A model generated the notes under the pieces. The model worked only from the letters and a program-made list of their open reading frames with translations. It had not been told where the DNA came from and did not search any database. From Pigmentiphaga humi (GTDB taxonomy: Bacteria > Pseudomonadota > Gammaproteobacteria > Burkholderiales > Burkholderiaceae_B), in assembly GCF_900606115.1 (NCBI RefSeq), contig NZ_UWPJ01000016.1:124001-188000 (forward strand): DNA of 64,000 nucleotides. Direction: 5' to 3'. Made by a program: the position numbers and the translations under genes. Below, in pieces: positions 37,629-46,739 of the stretch (positions within the stretch are counted from its first letter, which is position 1; each line of letters begins with the position of its first letter).

Positions 37629-37906
37629 GAGCGGATCAGGCCGCGTTCGACGTCGAGCAGGCGATCGGCCACGACTTCCGCATTGACGGTGAATTCGCCA
37701 TTGCGGATAGCCTGCTTGATGCGTTCGACGTTCTCGGCATCGAACGGGGCCTCGCTGGCCGAGAGCTGGCCGCTGGCCAGCGGCGAGAGCTGGACCTGGT
37801 CTTCGTTCCCGGAGGGCGCCTTGGCGGGCGCGGCCGGCCGCGCCTCGGCGCCGTGCGCGGGGCGGGGGATATTGATTGGCTCCGGGCCTTTTTGCGTGAT
37901 TTTCAC
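37625..37906 (-). CDS. flgM: anti-sigma-28 factor FlgM
   Basis: 93 residues from a GTG at 37906 (VKITQKG). The disordered N-terminal half and the C-terminal sigma-binding helices (AENVERIKQAIRNGEFTVNA, then EVVADRLLDVERGLI) are typical. It holds FliA inactive until it is exported through the finished hook. A perfect sigma-28 promoter lies 61 bases upstream, so FliA makes its own inhibitor. It overlaps flgN and is downstream of flgA on the same strand. Confidence 0.95.
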   Translation of the reverse strand: MKITQKGPEPINIPRPAHGAEARPAAPAKAPSGNEDQVQLSPLASGQLSASEAPFDAENVERIKQAIRNGEFTVNAEVVADRLLDVERGLIRS

Positions 37907-37967
37907 GATGGATGTCCGTCTGGTCGCCTTGGCGCCGATGCGGGATCGGCCCGGGCGGATAAGGCAA

Positions 37968-37994
37968 TTATCGGCATGGCGCCAACTAACTTTA
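37968..37994 (-). promoter_or_regulatory. sigma-28 (FliA) promoter of flgMN
   Basis: On the minus strand TAAAGTTA (37987-37994), an 11-base spacer, then GCCGATAA (37968-37975). This matches the flagellar sigma-28 consensus TAAAGTTT-N11-GCCGATAA at 15 of 16 positions. The GTG start of flgM is 61 bases downstream. Confidence 0.92.
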
Positions 37995-38060
37995 GCATTC
38001 GTGAGGCCGCTAGCTACGATATCCGCAACAAAAAGCAAGCGGAACGCACCATGAAGCCAC

Positions 38061-38140
38061 CCCCAGGAAGCAGCGGATCTGGCTCCGCCAGTCCGCCAGC
38101 TTCGCCCCCTGGGGGGCGCGCGTAAGCGCGTAGAGGGGGG
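38061..38140 (+). repeat. intergenic palindromic repeat, family A, copy 8
   Basis: Family A unit between flgA and the flgM promoter, with GGATCTGGCTCCGCCAGTCC (compensating changes keep the hairpin), CCCCCTGGGGGG and GCGCGCGTAAGCGCGTAG. Its G-rich end touches the flgA stop codon. Confidence 0.85.
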
Positions 38141-38141
38141 C

Positions 38142-38861
38142 CTACAACCTGACTTCGATTTCGCGGTCGTCGCGCAGGATGCCGGCGACGGTGCGGCCGG
38201 AGTCGAGCTGGACACGGGCCTGCTGGCCCGGGCTGGCCTGGTGAAGCATCTTGCCGGTGGCCTTGATGACGAAGCCGGCGCCGTTCAGTATCACCTGCAC
38301 CGGGTCGCCCGCCCCCAGGTGCGCGCGCGATTGCAGCGAGGCCGGCGGAATCGGCTCGCCCGCCTTGACCGCCCGCACCACGGTCGCGCCTTCCATCTGC
38401 GCCGGATCCGTCGCGACGCCGCGCGGCCAAGCAGCGAGATTGACCTCCGCCAGCGACCAGTCGCCCTCGCGCAGCACCGCCCCCGCGCCGAGCGGCCGCG
38501 TCGGCACCGGAACCGGAACCAGCAGCGCCACTTCGGCGGGGACGCGGATCTGCCAGGGCTGCGCCGCGCAGCGCAATCCTATCGACGTCTTGCCGGTAGG
38601 GCGGCCGCCCGGCGGCAGGAAAACCATAGGCACGCAAGGCGCATCGGCAACCCGCGCCGCAGCCTGCTCGGCAATGTGCACCTCCACCCGCCCGCCCAGC
38701 GCCGCCGCCGACCCCGCAGCCCGCTCCTCCAGCAACAGCCGCCCCTGCTCCAGCAGTTCCCGAACCGGCACCCGCGAAGCGGACTCCGCGCCCCGCGCGG
38801 AACCCACAGCCAGAACCAAAGCCGCCGCAGCAAACACCCCAGCCCAAACCCCGCGCCTCAT
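38142..38861 (-). CDS. flgA: flagellar P-ring assembly chaperone FlgA
   Basis: 239 residues from ATG 38861, preceded by GGAGG at the right distance; upstream in-frame starts lack a site. The signal peptide AGVFAAAALVLAVGSARGAE precedes the SAF-domain C-terminus (PLGAGAVLREGDWSLAEVNL and GDPVQVILNGAGFVIKATGK). It helps FlgI assemble in the periplasm. Here it is collinear with flgM-flgN-flgB rather than divergent from flgB as in enterics. It is flanked by two family A repeats. Confidence 0.93.
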   Translation of the reverse strand: MRRGVWAGVFAAAALVLAVGSARGAESASRVPVRELLEQGRLLLEERAAGSAAALGGRVEVHIAEQAAARVADAPCVPMVFLPPGGRPTGKTSIGLRCAAQPWQIRVPAEVALLVPVPVPTRPLGAGAVLREGDWSLAEVNLAAWPRGVATDPAQMEGATVVRAVKAGEPIPPASLQSRAHLGAGDPVQVILNGAGFVIKATGKMLHQASPGQQARVQLDSGRTVAGILRDDREIEVRL

Positions 38862-38920
38862 CACGATCCTCCAAAGCCATTCATAGCCACGCCCCCACCA
38901 CCACAGCACATTGGACTAGA

Positions 38921-38999
38921 CCCAGGATGCGGTGGATCCGGCTCCGCCGGTCCACCCGCATCGCCCCCTGGGGGGCGCGCGTAAGCGCGTAGGGGGGGA
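38921..38999 (+). repeat. intergenic palindromic repeat, family A, copy 9
   Basis: Family A unit between flgA and the 3' end of fliA: CCCAGGATGC lead, GGATCCGGCTCCGCCGGTCC, CCCCCTGGGGGG, then GCGCGCGTAAGCGCGTAGGG. The fliA stop codon is 5 bases beyond. Confidence 0.85.
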
Positions 39000-39003
39000 C
39001 CCT

Positions 39004-39726
39004 CTACTTTTTCCATTCTTTGAGCCGCGTGCGCAAACGCGAGACCGCCTGCGAATGCAGCTGGCAGATGCGCGACTCGGTCACGCCGAGCACCGCGGCG
39101 ATTTCCTTGAAGTTCATTTCCTGCTCGTAATACATGCCCATTACGAGTTTCTCCCGCTCGGGCAGGCGCTCGATGCCGGTCACCACGGCTTCGCGGAACC
39201 GCCTGTCCGACAGGCGCTCGTGCGGGTCCGCCGCGGGATCGGACGGCGCGTGGCGGTCCAGGTAGCCATCGGCATCCTCGCCGCGGTCCATGTCTTCATA
39301 GTAAAAAAGCTGCACGCCGCGCGCCTCGGCCAGCATCTGCTGGTATTCCCCCAGCGGCACGCCGAGCTCCTCGGCCATCTCGGCATCGGAAGGCGCCCGC
39401 CCCAGCCGGTGTTCGCTGCGGGTCATGGCGCCCTCGATCTTGCGCTGGGTCTGGCGCACGCTGCGCGGCATCCAGTCGCCGCGCCGCAGCTCGTCGAGCA
39501 TGGCGCCGCGGATGCGCTGCGTCGCATAGGTCTCGAACTGCGCGCCCAGCCCTTCCTCGAAGCGTCCCAGCGCGTCCAGCAGCCCCAGCATACCGGCCTG
39601 GATGAGATCCTCGATCTGCACACTGGCGGGCAGGCGGGCCACCATGTGATGCGCCATGCGGCGCACCAGCGGCACGTACGGCTCGACGTCGAGCTCGCGC
39701 GCCAGCGTTCCGTCACGCGTATACAT
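39004..39726 (-). CDS. fliA: flagellar RNA polymerase sigma factor FliA (sigma-28)
   Basis: 240 residues from ATG 39726 (MYTRDGTLARELD), with GAGG upstream. A longer reading translates a repeat and is rejected. Region 2 contains LVRRMAHHMVARLPASVQIE, then DLIQAGMLGLLDAL; region 4 has NFKEIAAVLGVTESRICQLH. It directs class III flagellar genes; sites are visible before flgM, fliC and flaG. It follows flhF directly, with no flhG between. Confidence 0.96.
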   Translation of the reverse strand: MYTRDGTLARELDVEPYVPLVRRMAHHMVARLPASVQIEDLIQAGMLGLLDALGRFEEGLGAQFETYATQRIRGAMLDELRRGDWMPRSVRQTQRKIEGAMTRSEHRLGRAPSDAEMAEELGVPLGEYQQMLAEARGVQLFYYEDMDRGEDADGYLDRHAPSDPAADPHERLSDRRFREAVVTGIERLPEREKLVMGMYYEQEMNFKEIAAVLGVTESRICQLHSQAVSRLRTRLKEWKK

Positions 39727-39737
39727 GCGGTCCTCGC

Positions 39738-39830
39738 CCAAAAAAAGCCTCCGCGCTTGCCGCTTCGCGGCAGCGCTGCCCCCCGAGGGGGCGTTTTTGC
39801 CTTGGGAGCGGCCCGGCGGCAAAAAAAACC
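39738..39830 (+). repeat. intergenic repeat, family B, copy 1
   Basis: Contains GCCGCTTCGCGGC, then GCTGCCCCCCGAGGGGGC, GTTTTTGCC, a CTTGGGAGCGGCCCGG block and GGCAAAAAAAAC. The outer GTTTTTGCC/GGCAAAAAAAAC pair forms a hairpin. It lies between flhF and fliA; the order of blocks matches the copy at 50718-50775. Confidence 0.8.
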
Positions 39831-39855
39831 AAGCGTGCGGCGTATCCGGCCATTT

Positions 39856-41487
39856 TCATACCCCCTCCGGCAGGCCCGGCGCGTCGGTGCCCGCGGCCTG
39901 CACGGCATCGCCATCGGTCGATGCTTCGCAGGCCCAATCCAGCTCTTCCGCATCGAGCGCGAATACCGGCGCATTGCGCACGCGCAGCGCGCGATGCACC
40001 AGCAGGAGCGCGTTGGCAGCATGGATGTCCTCGGGCACGCGCTGTCCGTTGGTCATGTAGTGCAGCGGCAGGCGGTGGCGGATCGCCGCATCGAGCACGC
40101 CGCCCAGGCGCACCGCCTCGTCTATCTTGGAAACGATCATGCCGGCCAGTCCTCCGGCCGAGTAGGCGCGCACGATGTCCTCGGCCTGCTCGGCGTGCGA
40201 GCCGCCCGGCACCACCAGCACCCGCTCAACGCCGCCGACCGACAAGGCATCCAGGTGGCGCGAGATCTGCGCATCGCGCTGGCTCAGCCCGGCGCTGTCG
40301 ATCAGCACCAGCCGGCGGTCGGCCATGCTCGCCAGCAGCACCTCGAGATCGTTCGCCCCGCGCGCGGCATAGACTTCCACTCCCAGCATGCGGCCGAAGG
40401 TATGCAGCTGGTCCATCGCGCCGATGCGGTTCTGGTCGGTCGAGATCAGCCCCAGCGAACCGGCTCCGTACTTGACCACGCAATGCGCGGCGATCTTGGC
40501 GGTGGTGGTAGTCTTGCCCACGCCGGTCGGGCCGACGATGGCATAGCGCCCGCCGCGTTCGATCAGGCTGTCGGCGGCATCGATGCACGCCAGGTTGCGC
40601 ACCAGCGCATCGGCCAGCCACTGCGCCGCCTGGTCGGGATCGTGCCCAACCGGCAGGCGGCTGGCCACGGTGCGCGCCAGCTCGGGCGTAAAGCCGCTGT
40701 CGACCATGCGGCGCCAGACATCGCGGCGCAGCGGCTGGCGCTGCATGCTGTCGCGCCAGGCCATGGCATCCATCTGGCGGCCCAGCCAGGTGCGCATCGA
40801 GCGCATCTCGCTGACGATGGGATCGGACACCTGGATGACCAGTTCGGCGCGGTCGTTCTCATCGATGCGGGCCGCGGCCGGCAGCGCCGGAGCGGGCGCC
40901 GGCACCGGCGCTGCGGCCGGGGGCGCGACGGCCGCATTCACCTGCTGGGCGACGCCGAACTTCGGCACCGCCTTGCCGTCCTCCCCGGCCGCGCCGGCGG
41001 CAGCGGCCGGAGGCGCATCCGATTGATCGCGGCCCGCGCGGACCAGATGCGGGATCTGCGCCTCCTGCACCCGCGGCCAGCGGGCCAGCGGCAACTCCGC
41101 CGGATCGGCCGGAGCCTCGATGCGGGCGGCGATGGCCGGCGCCTTGGGCGCTGCCTTGGCGGGGGCTTTCACGGGAGGCGCGACGTCGGAGGCGCGCTCC
41201 TCTTTCTGGCTGGCGAGCACGCGCGCGGCCGGAGACAGCCGCACCGGCTCGTCTTCCATGTCGTCCCACAGCGCGCCGGCGGGTTCCGCCGCCTGCGGCT
41301 CCGGCGCGGATTCGGCAGGAATCGGGCCGTCATCGGCGATCGGCATGTCCTGCGCGCGTATTCCCACCACTTCCACGCCGGAAGTCGTGCGGCGGGTGGA
41401 CACGATCATGGCGTCGGCACCGAGCGCTTCACGCATCATGCGCAGGCAATCGCGCGTGGACGCGGCGACGAATTTGCGGAATTTCAT
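39856..41487 (-). CDS. flhF: flagellar biosynthesis GTPase FlhF
   Basis: 543 residues. The N-terminal B domain starts MKFRKFVAASTRDCLRMMRE. A long Ala/Pro-rich middle follows. The SRP-type GTPase NG domain has G1 GPTGVGKTTTTAK at about 318-330, TDQNRIGAMDQL and LIDSAGLS. It targets early flagellar parts to the membrane. Its usual partner flhG is absent from the next position, where fliA follows instead. Confidence 0.95.
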   Translation of the reverse strand: MKFRKFVAASTRDCLRMMREALGADAMIVSTRRTTSGVEVVGIRAQDMPIADDGPIPAESAPEPQAAEPAGALWDDMEDEPVRLSPAARVLASQKEERASDVAPPVKAPAKAAPKAPAIAARIEAPADPAELPLARWPRVQEAQIPHLVRAGRDQSDAPPAAAAGAAGEDGKAVPKFGVAQQVNAAVAPPAAAPVPAPAPALPAAARIDENDRAELVIQVSDPIVSEMRSMRTWLGRQMDAMAWRDSMQRQPLRRDVWRRMVDSGFTPELARTVASRLPVGHDPDQAAQWLADALVRNLACIDAADSLIERGGRYAIVGPTGVGKTTTTAKIAAHCVVKYGAGSLGLISTDQNRIGAMDQLHTFGRMLGVEVYAARGANDLEVLLASMADRRLVLIDSAGLSQRDAQISRHLDALSVGGVERVLVVPGGSHAEQAEDIVRAYSAGGLAGMIVSKIDEAVRLGGVLDAAIRHRLPLHYMTNGQRVPEDIHAANALLLVHRALRVRNAPVFALDAEELDWACEASTDGDAVQAAGTDAPGLPEGV

Positions 41488-41524
41488 GGGGCGGATACCT
41501 GCGGGCTAGCGGAAAGGAGCATGC

Positions 41525-43615
41525 TCAGCGCCCTCCCAGCGTCATGGCGACGCGTATCAAACGGGACTCGGGAATTTCGGAATGCGCCAATACCTTCAGG
41601 CGCGGCACGGAGCGCCGGAACAGGCGCGCCAGCGCCAGCCGCAACCGGTCGGGCACCAGCAGCGCCGCGGGTTTGCCAACGCCGTCCATCTTTTCGACCG
41701 CGCCGCCGGCTTCGCGCAGCAGGCGCTCGGCCAGCCCCGGCTCGATGGCGCCGATCTCGCCGGTCTTGGTGCTGATGTTCTGCAGGATGCGCTCGAGTTC
41801 CGGGTCCAGGGCCAGCACCTCGACATCGCCGCTGGCGCCGAAAATACTCTGGGTGATGGCCCGGCCCAGCGCCACGCGCACCGCGCCCACCAGTTCCACC
41901 GGGTCTTGAGTGTGCACGGCGTGTTCGGACAAGGTCTCGACGATGGTGCCGAAATCGCGGATGTGCACGCCTTCGTCCAGCAGCGATTGCAGCACGCGCT
42001 GCAGCACCGCCATCGGCAACAGCTTGGGCACCAGATCTTCCAGCAGCTTGGGCGTGCCGCGCGAGAAGTGGTCGCACAGCGCCTGCAGCTCGGCGCGGCC
42101 CAGGAGGTCGGCCGCATGGTTGTGCAGCAGGTGCGACAAGTGGGTGGCGATCACCGTGCCGATGTCCACGACCGTATAGCCGGCGGCCTGCGCCGCCTCG
42201 CGCGTGCCGGCCTCGATCCACATCGCCGGCAGCCCGAAAGCCGGGTCGCGGGTGGGCGTGCCGGGCACTTCGCGGGTGACCCGGCCCGGATTGATGGCCA
42301 GGAAACCGCCGGTCTGCACTTCCGTCTCGCCGATCGACACGCCCTTGAGCGTAATGCGGTAGCCGCCCGGCTTGAGTTCCAGGTTGTCGCGGATGTGCAC
42401 CGCCGCCGGCAGGAAGCCGACGTCTTGCGCGAACTTCTTGCGCAGCGCTTTGATGCGCTTGAGCAGGTCGCCGTCGCCGGTCTTGTCCACCAGCGGAATC
42501 AGCCGGTAGCCGACCTCCAGGCCGACGGTATCGACCTGGGTCACGTCGTCCCAGCTCGCCTCCTGCGACTCCGCGGGCGCGGCCGGGGCGGCCGGCGCGG
42601 CGGCCCGCGCAGCCGCCTGCTGCCGCATCTTCGCCAGATACCAGGACAACGCCGCCATGCCGGCGGACAGCGTGATGAAGGCGACATTGGGCATGCCCGG
42701 CACCAGCCCCAGCATGCCGATGATGCCGGCCGACAGCGCGACCGCCTGGGGCGTGCCCAGCAGCTGCTTGCCGACCTCGGTGCCGATGTCCTCGCCCTCG
42801 CCCACGCGCGAGACGATCAGGCCCGCCGCGATCGACACCAGCAGCGCCGGCACCTGCGCCACCAGACCGTCGCCGATGGACAGCAGCACGTAGGCGCGCC
42901 CGGCCTCGGCAAAGCTCAGGTCGTGCTGGGCGACGCCGATCAGCAGCCCGCCCACGATGTTGACGAACAGGATCAGGATGCCGGCGATGGCGTCGCCGCG
43001 CACGAACTTGGACGCGCCGTCCATGGCGCCGTAGAAATCCGCCTCCTGCGAGACCTCGGCGCGGCGCTTGCGCGCGGTCGCCTCGTCCACCAGGCCGGCG
43101 TTCAGGTCGGCGTCGATCGCCATCTGCTTGCCCGGCATGGCGTCCAGCGTAAAGCGCGCCGAAACTTCGGCGATGCGGCCCGCGCCCTTGGTGATCACGA
43201 CGAAGTTGATGATCACCAGCACCAGGAACACCACCACGCCCACGGCGAAGTTGCCGCCCACCAGGAACTGCCCGAACGCCTCGATCACCTTGCCGGCGGC
43301 GTCCGGCCCGCTGTGCCCGTGCATCAGCACGACGCGGGTCGAGGCCACGTTGAGCGACAGGCGCAGCAGCGTGGTCACCAGGATGACGCTGGGGAAAACG
43401 GCGAAATCCAGCGGCCGCTTGGTATAGATGGACACCATCAGCACCAGCAGCGAGATTGCGATATTGAAGGTGAACAGCAGGTCGAGCACCAGCGGCGGCA
43501 ATGGCAACAACATCATTGCCAGCACCAGCAGGATGAAGACCGGCATGCCCAGTTCGCGCAGTTGCGACGTACTGAAGGCCACGCCTCCCAGCTTCAGGCT
43601 GCGGCCCGGCGTCAT
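41525..43615 (-). CDS. flhA: flagellar type III export protein FlhA
   Basis: 696 residues. Membrane helices lie in the first 330 residues (VFILLVLAMMLLPLPPLVLD, VGVVVFLVLVIINFVVITKG). The conserved FHIPEP-like signature RFTLDAMPGKQMAIDADLNA is present, and the cytosolic domain includes IRDNLELKPGGYRI. It is the core export gate protein that binds chaperone-substrate complexes. Its start overlaps the flhB stop by 4 bases. Confidence 0.97.
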   Translation of the reverse strand: MTPGRSLKLGGVAFSTSQLRELGMPVFILLVLAMMLLPLPPLVLDLLFTFNIAISLLVLMVSIYTKRPLDFAVFPSVILVTTLLRLSLNVASTRVVLMHGHSGPDAAGKVIEAFGQFLVGGNFAVGVVVFLVLVIINFVVITKGAGRIAEVSARFTLDAMPGKQMAIDADLNAGLVDEATARKRRAEVSQEADFYGAMDGASKFVRGDAIAGILILFVNIVGGLLIGVAQHDLSFAEAGRAYVLLSIGDGLVAQVPALLVSIAAGLIVSRVGEGEDIGTEVGKQLLGTPQAVALSAGIIGMLGLVPGMPNVAFITLSAGMAALSWYLAKMRQQAAARAAAPAAPAAPAESQEASWDDVTQVDTVGLEVGYRLIPLVDKTGDGDLLKRIKALRKKFAQDVGFLPAAVHIRDNLELKPGGYRITLKGVSIGETEVQTGGFLAINPGRVTREVPGTPTRDPAFGLPAMWIEAGTREAAQAAGYTVVDIGTVIATHLSHLLHNHAADLLGRAELQALCDHFSRGTPKLLEDLVPKLLPMAVLQRVLQSLLDEGVHIRDFGTIVETLSEHAVHTQDPVELVGAVRVALGRAITQSIFGASGDVEVLALDPELERILQNISTKTGEIGAIEPGLAERLLREAGGAVEKMDGVGKPAALLVPDRLRLALARLFRRSVPRLKVLAHSEIPESRLIRVAMTLGGR

Positions 43616-44781
43616 GCCCGGCCTCCCTTGCGCAGCGGCGAATCATCCAGCGGATCCCAGCCGGCGGGCACTTCCACCGGCTGCAGCACGGGCACCGGGC
43701 CCGCGGCATGGTCGCGCAACTGGTAGACGTAGGCCAGCACCTGGGCCACGGCCCGGTACAGCGCAACGGGGACTTCCTGGTCCACCTCGGCATGGCGGTG
43801 CAGGGCGCGCGCCAGCCTGGGGCTTTCGAGCACGGCCACGCGGTGCTCGGCGGCCAGTTCGCGGATGCGCGCCGCCACCGCGTCGGTGCCCTTGGCGACC
43901 ACGCGCGGCGCTCCCATCCCGCCTTCGTCGTACTTGAGGGCCACGGCGTAGTGGGTAGGGTTGGTCACGACCACGTCGGCCGACGGCACCGCCTGCATCA
44001 TGCGCGCGCGCGCTCGCTCGCGCTGCAGCTGGCGCACCTTGCCCTTGACGTGCGGGTCGCCCTCGGTTTCCTTGTTTTCCTGCTTGGCCTCTTCCAGCGT
44101 CATGCGCAGCTTCTTGTGGTGGTTCCACCACTGCAGCGGCACGTCGGCGGCGGCGATCACGAACAGCGAGCCGGCCAGGATCAGCGCATGGTGCGTCAGC
44201 ATGCCGCCCAGCTCCGGCAGCGCCCGATGCTGCGACGGCAGCACCAGCGACAGCCAGCCCTGCGCCCCCTGCCAGACCAGCATGGCCGCCACGCCGCCCA
44301 GCACCGCCACCTTGAGCAGCGACTTGCCCAATTCGCCCAGGCCCGCGAGCGAAAAGATCCGGCCCAGGCCGGCAAGCGGCGACAGCCGTCCGAAATTCGG
44401 CGTCAGCGCCTTGCCGGACAGCACCAGGCCGCCCAGGCCCAGCGAGCCGAGCACGCCGGCCAGCATGCCTGCGGCCAGCACCGGCGCGATGGCCAGCAGC
44501 GCATCGCCGATCATGCTGTTGAGCGTGTTGAGAAGTACCGCTTCATCGCGCGTGAGCGCCGCGGTCGCGGCCGCCGAGACGAACGACGACTTCATCCAGC
44601 CCATGGCGCGGTCGGCCACAGCCGCCCCGGCCACGGCCAGCGCAGCCACGCAGGCAAACGTCGCCATCGCGCCGGACAGGTCGCGCGAACGTGCGACGCG
44701 TCCTTCCTCGCGCGCCTGGTCCAAGCGCCGCTGCGATGGCGCCAGGCTTTTTTCCTGGCCGCTTTCCTGGTTATCTGCCAC
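43612..44781 (-). CDS. flhB: flagellar type III export protein FlhB
   Basis: 389 residues from GTG 44781 (VADNQESGQEKSLAPSQRRL), chosen by alignment with the family start; ATG 44829 is in frame but adds 16 atypical residues. Four membrane helices are followed by a cytosolic domain with the self-cleavage motif NPTH at residues 274-277. It switches export from rod/hook to filament substrates, together with FliK. A separate copy of its C-terminal domain is encoded at 60475. It overlaps flhA. Confidence 0.95.
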   Translation of the reverse strand: MADNQESGQEKSLAPSQRRLDQAREEGRVARSRDLSGAMATFACVAALAVAGAAVADRAMGWMKSSFVSAAATAALTRDEAVLLNTLNSMIGDALLAIAPVLAAGMLAGVLGSLGLGGLVLSGKALTPNFGRLSPLAGLGRIFSLAGLGELGKSLLKVAVLGGVAAMLVWQGAQGWLSLVLPSQHRALPELGGMLTHHALILAGSLFVIAAADVPLQWWNHHKKLRMTLEEAKQENKETEGDPHVKGKVRQLQRERARARMMQAVPSADVVVTNPTHYAVALKYDEGGMGAPRVVAKGTDAVAARIRELAAEHRVAVLESPRLARALHRHAEVDQEVPVALYRAVAQVLAYVYQLRDHAAGPVPVLQPVEVPAGWDPLDDSPLRKGGRA

Positions 44782-44927
44782 TGTCTTCCGGGTATCGACG
44801 AAACGCCGGGCAAGCGAAGACGAGCGCATGCCGCCCTGCCAGTGCCGACCTTCGCATTATTCGCGAAGGCGGAACATGGCAAAGCCCGGAACAGAACGCG
44901 GAAACAGGGGTTACTCGCCCAGCGGGA

Positions 44928-46727
44928 TCAGAACACGCCTTCGAGCAGCTGCTTCATTTCCAGCACCAGCACCAGCGTGCCGTCGCCCGACAGCGTGGCG
45001 CCGGCCACGCCCCTGGGATGGATGCCTTCGAGCGGCTTGATCATGACTTCGTCCTGGCCGATGAAGCCATCGACTCCCAGCACCAACTGGCGTTCGCCAT
45101 GCGCCACCACCACCGCCAGCGAGGGCGGCTCGGCACGCTCGCGGCCCAGCAGCACGGCCAGGTCCACCACCGGGAGGATCTCCCCACGTATGGTCAGCGC
45201 CTGGCTGTTGCCCACGCGATGCATCTCCTCCTGGCGCAGCGGAATGATCTCGCGCACCACCGACAGCGGGATGGCGTAGGGCTGGTCGACCAGCTTGAGC
45301 ATCAGCACCGGCAGGATGGCCAGCGTCAGCGGCAGCGAGATCACGATGTGCGAACCCATGCCCGGCGCGGACTGGATGTCGATCTGGCCCTTGAGCTTCT
45401 CGATGTTGGTCCTGACCACGTCCATGCCCACGCCGCGCCCGGACAGGTCGCTGACCTCGCTGCGCGTGGAGAACCCCGGCAGGAAGATCAGCTGCAGGCA
45501 ATGGGCATGGTCGAGCACGGCGGCGTCTTCCGAACTGATGACGCCCTTCTCGACCGCCTTGCGGCGAATGACCTCGGGATCCATGCCGCGGCCGTCGTCG
45601 GACACTTCGACCACGATGGAATCGCCGGTCTGGCGCGCCGACAGGTGGACCGTGCCGCGCGGCGGCTTGCCGACCGAGCGCCGCTCGACCATGGTCTCGA
45701 TACCGTGGTCGACCGCATTGCGCACCAGGTGCACCAGCGGATCGTTCAGTTCGTCGAGGATGGTCTTGTCCACCTCGGTCTCGCCGCCGGTGATGATGAG
45801 CTCGACGTCCTTGCCGAGCTGGCGCGCGAGATCCCGCGCCAGCCGGGAGTATTTCTGGAATACGCGGCCCACGGGCTGCATGCGCGCCATCATGACCGCC
45901 GACTGCAGATCGGACACCAGGGTGTCGAGCTGGCTGAACACGGCGGAAAGCGTCTCGGCCGCCGGATCGTCGCGGCGGCCGCCCAGCAGGGCCTCGCGCA
46001 GGCAGCTCAGGCGGTTCTTGGTCAGGCCGATTTCGCCGGACAGGTTCAGGATCTGGTCGAAGCGCGAGGTATCGACGCGTATGGTCGAATCCTTGGCCAT
46101 GGCGGACGGCGCGGCGCCCGCCGCGGGAGCCAGCATCTCGGGCCGGTAGGGACGCGAGCTTTCTTGCGCGGGCGCCGGAGCGGCGGCACGCGCGGCCGTC
46201 GGCGCGGCCAGGCCCGGAGGCTCGCCGAAAGCCGCGCGGTAGTAGCCCAGCCAGTCCGGCTCATCCGGCTCCGAAACCGTTGCCGCCGGCTCGGCGGGCG
46301 CCGGGGCGGCGCCCGCCAGGCTCGCGTCGAGGGTTTCGCCCCGGGCGGCCGCCTCCAGCCCCCGCAGCAGTGCCGACGGCGCCGGCTCCGGCATCGCGCC
46401 ACGCTCCATTTCGGAGAACATGCGCCGCACCTCGCCCGTGGCCGCCAGGATCACGTCCATGATCTCGGGCGTCACCCGCAGCGATCCGCCGCGCAGCAGG
46501 TCCAGCAGGTTCTCGCCACGGTGGCACAGTTCCACCAGGGCACTCGCCTCCAGGAAGCCGGCCCCGCCCTTCACGGTGTGGAAACCGCGGAAGATCTGGT
46601 TGAGCAGGCCGGCGTCGTCCGGGCGCTGCTCGAGCTCGACCAGGCCGATATCCACGTCATCGAGCAGATCGGAGGCTTCGGTCAAGAAGTCGATCAGGAG
46701 GTCCTGCATGTCGGTAAAGGCTGACAC
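44928..46727 (-). CDS. cheA: chemotaxis histidine kinase CheA
   Basis: 599 residues. The HPt domain carries H50 in FHTVKGGAGF. An Ala/Pro-rich linker stands where the P2 CheY-binding domain would be, so P2 is short or missing. The dimerisation helix (RVDTSRFDQILNLSGEIGLT), the ATPase (VRNAVDHGIE, DDGRGMD, GRGVGMDVV) and a C-terminal CheW-like domain follow. It phosphorylates CheY. No cheW or receptor gene is beside it; the cheV product could supply the coupling role. Confidence 0.95.
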   Translation of the reverse strand: MSAFTDMQDLLIDFLTEASDLLDDVDIGLVELEQRPDDAGLLNQIFRGFHTVKGGAGFLEASALVELCHRGENLLDLLRGGSLRVTPEIMDVILAATGEVRRMFSEMERGAMPEPAPSALLRGLEAAARGETLDASLAGAAPAPAEPAATVSEPDEPDWLGYYRAAFGEPPGLAAPTAARAAAPAPAQESSRPYRPEMLAPAAGAAPSAMAKDSTIRVDTSRFDQILNLSGEIGLTKNRLSCLREALLGGRRDDPAAETLSAVFSQLDTLVSDLQSAVMMARMQPVGRVFQKYSRLARDLARQLGKDVELIITGGETEVDKTILDELNDPLVHLVRNAVDHGIETMVERRSVGKPPRGTVHLSARQTGDSIVVEVSDDGRGMDPEVIRRKAVEKGVISSEDAAVLDHAHCLQLIFLPGFSTRSEVSDLSGRGVGMDVVRTNIEKLKGQIDIQSAPGMGSHIVISLPLTLAILPVLMLKLVDQPYAIPLSVVREIIPLRQEEMHRVGNSQALTIRGEILPVVDLAVLLGRERAEPPSLAVVVAHGERQLVLGVDGFIGQDEVMIKPLEGIHPRGVAGATLSGDGTLVLVLEMKQLLEGVF

Positions 46728-46739
46728 TCGCGTACTCGC

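Noticed and set aside
41582-43726. 714-residue plus-strand open frame opposite flhA
   Set aside because: His/Arg/Gln-rich antisense shadow; flhA on the other strand is full length.
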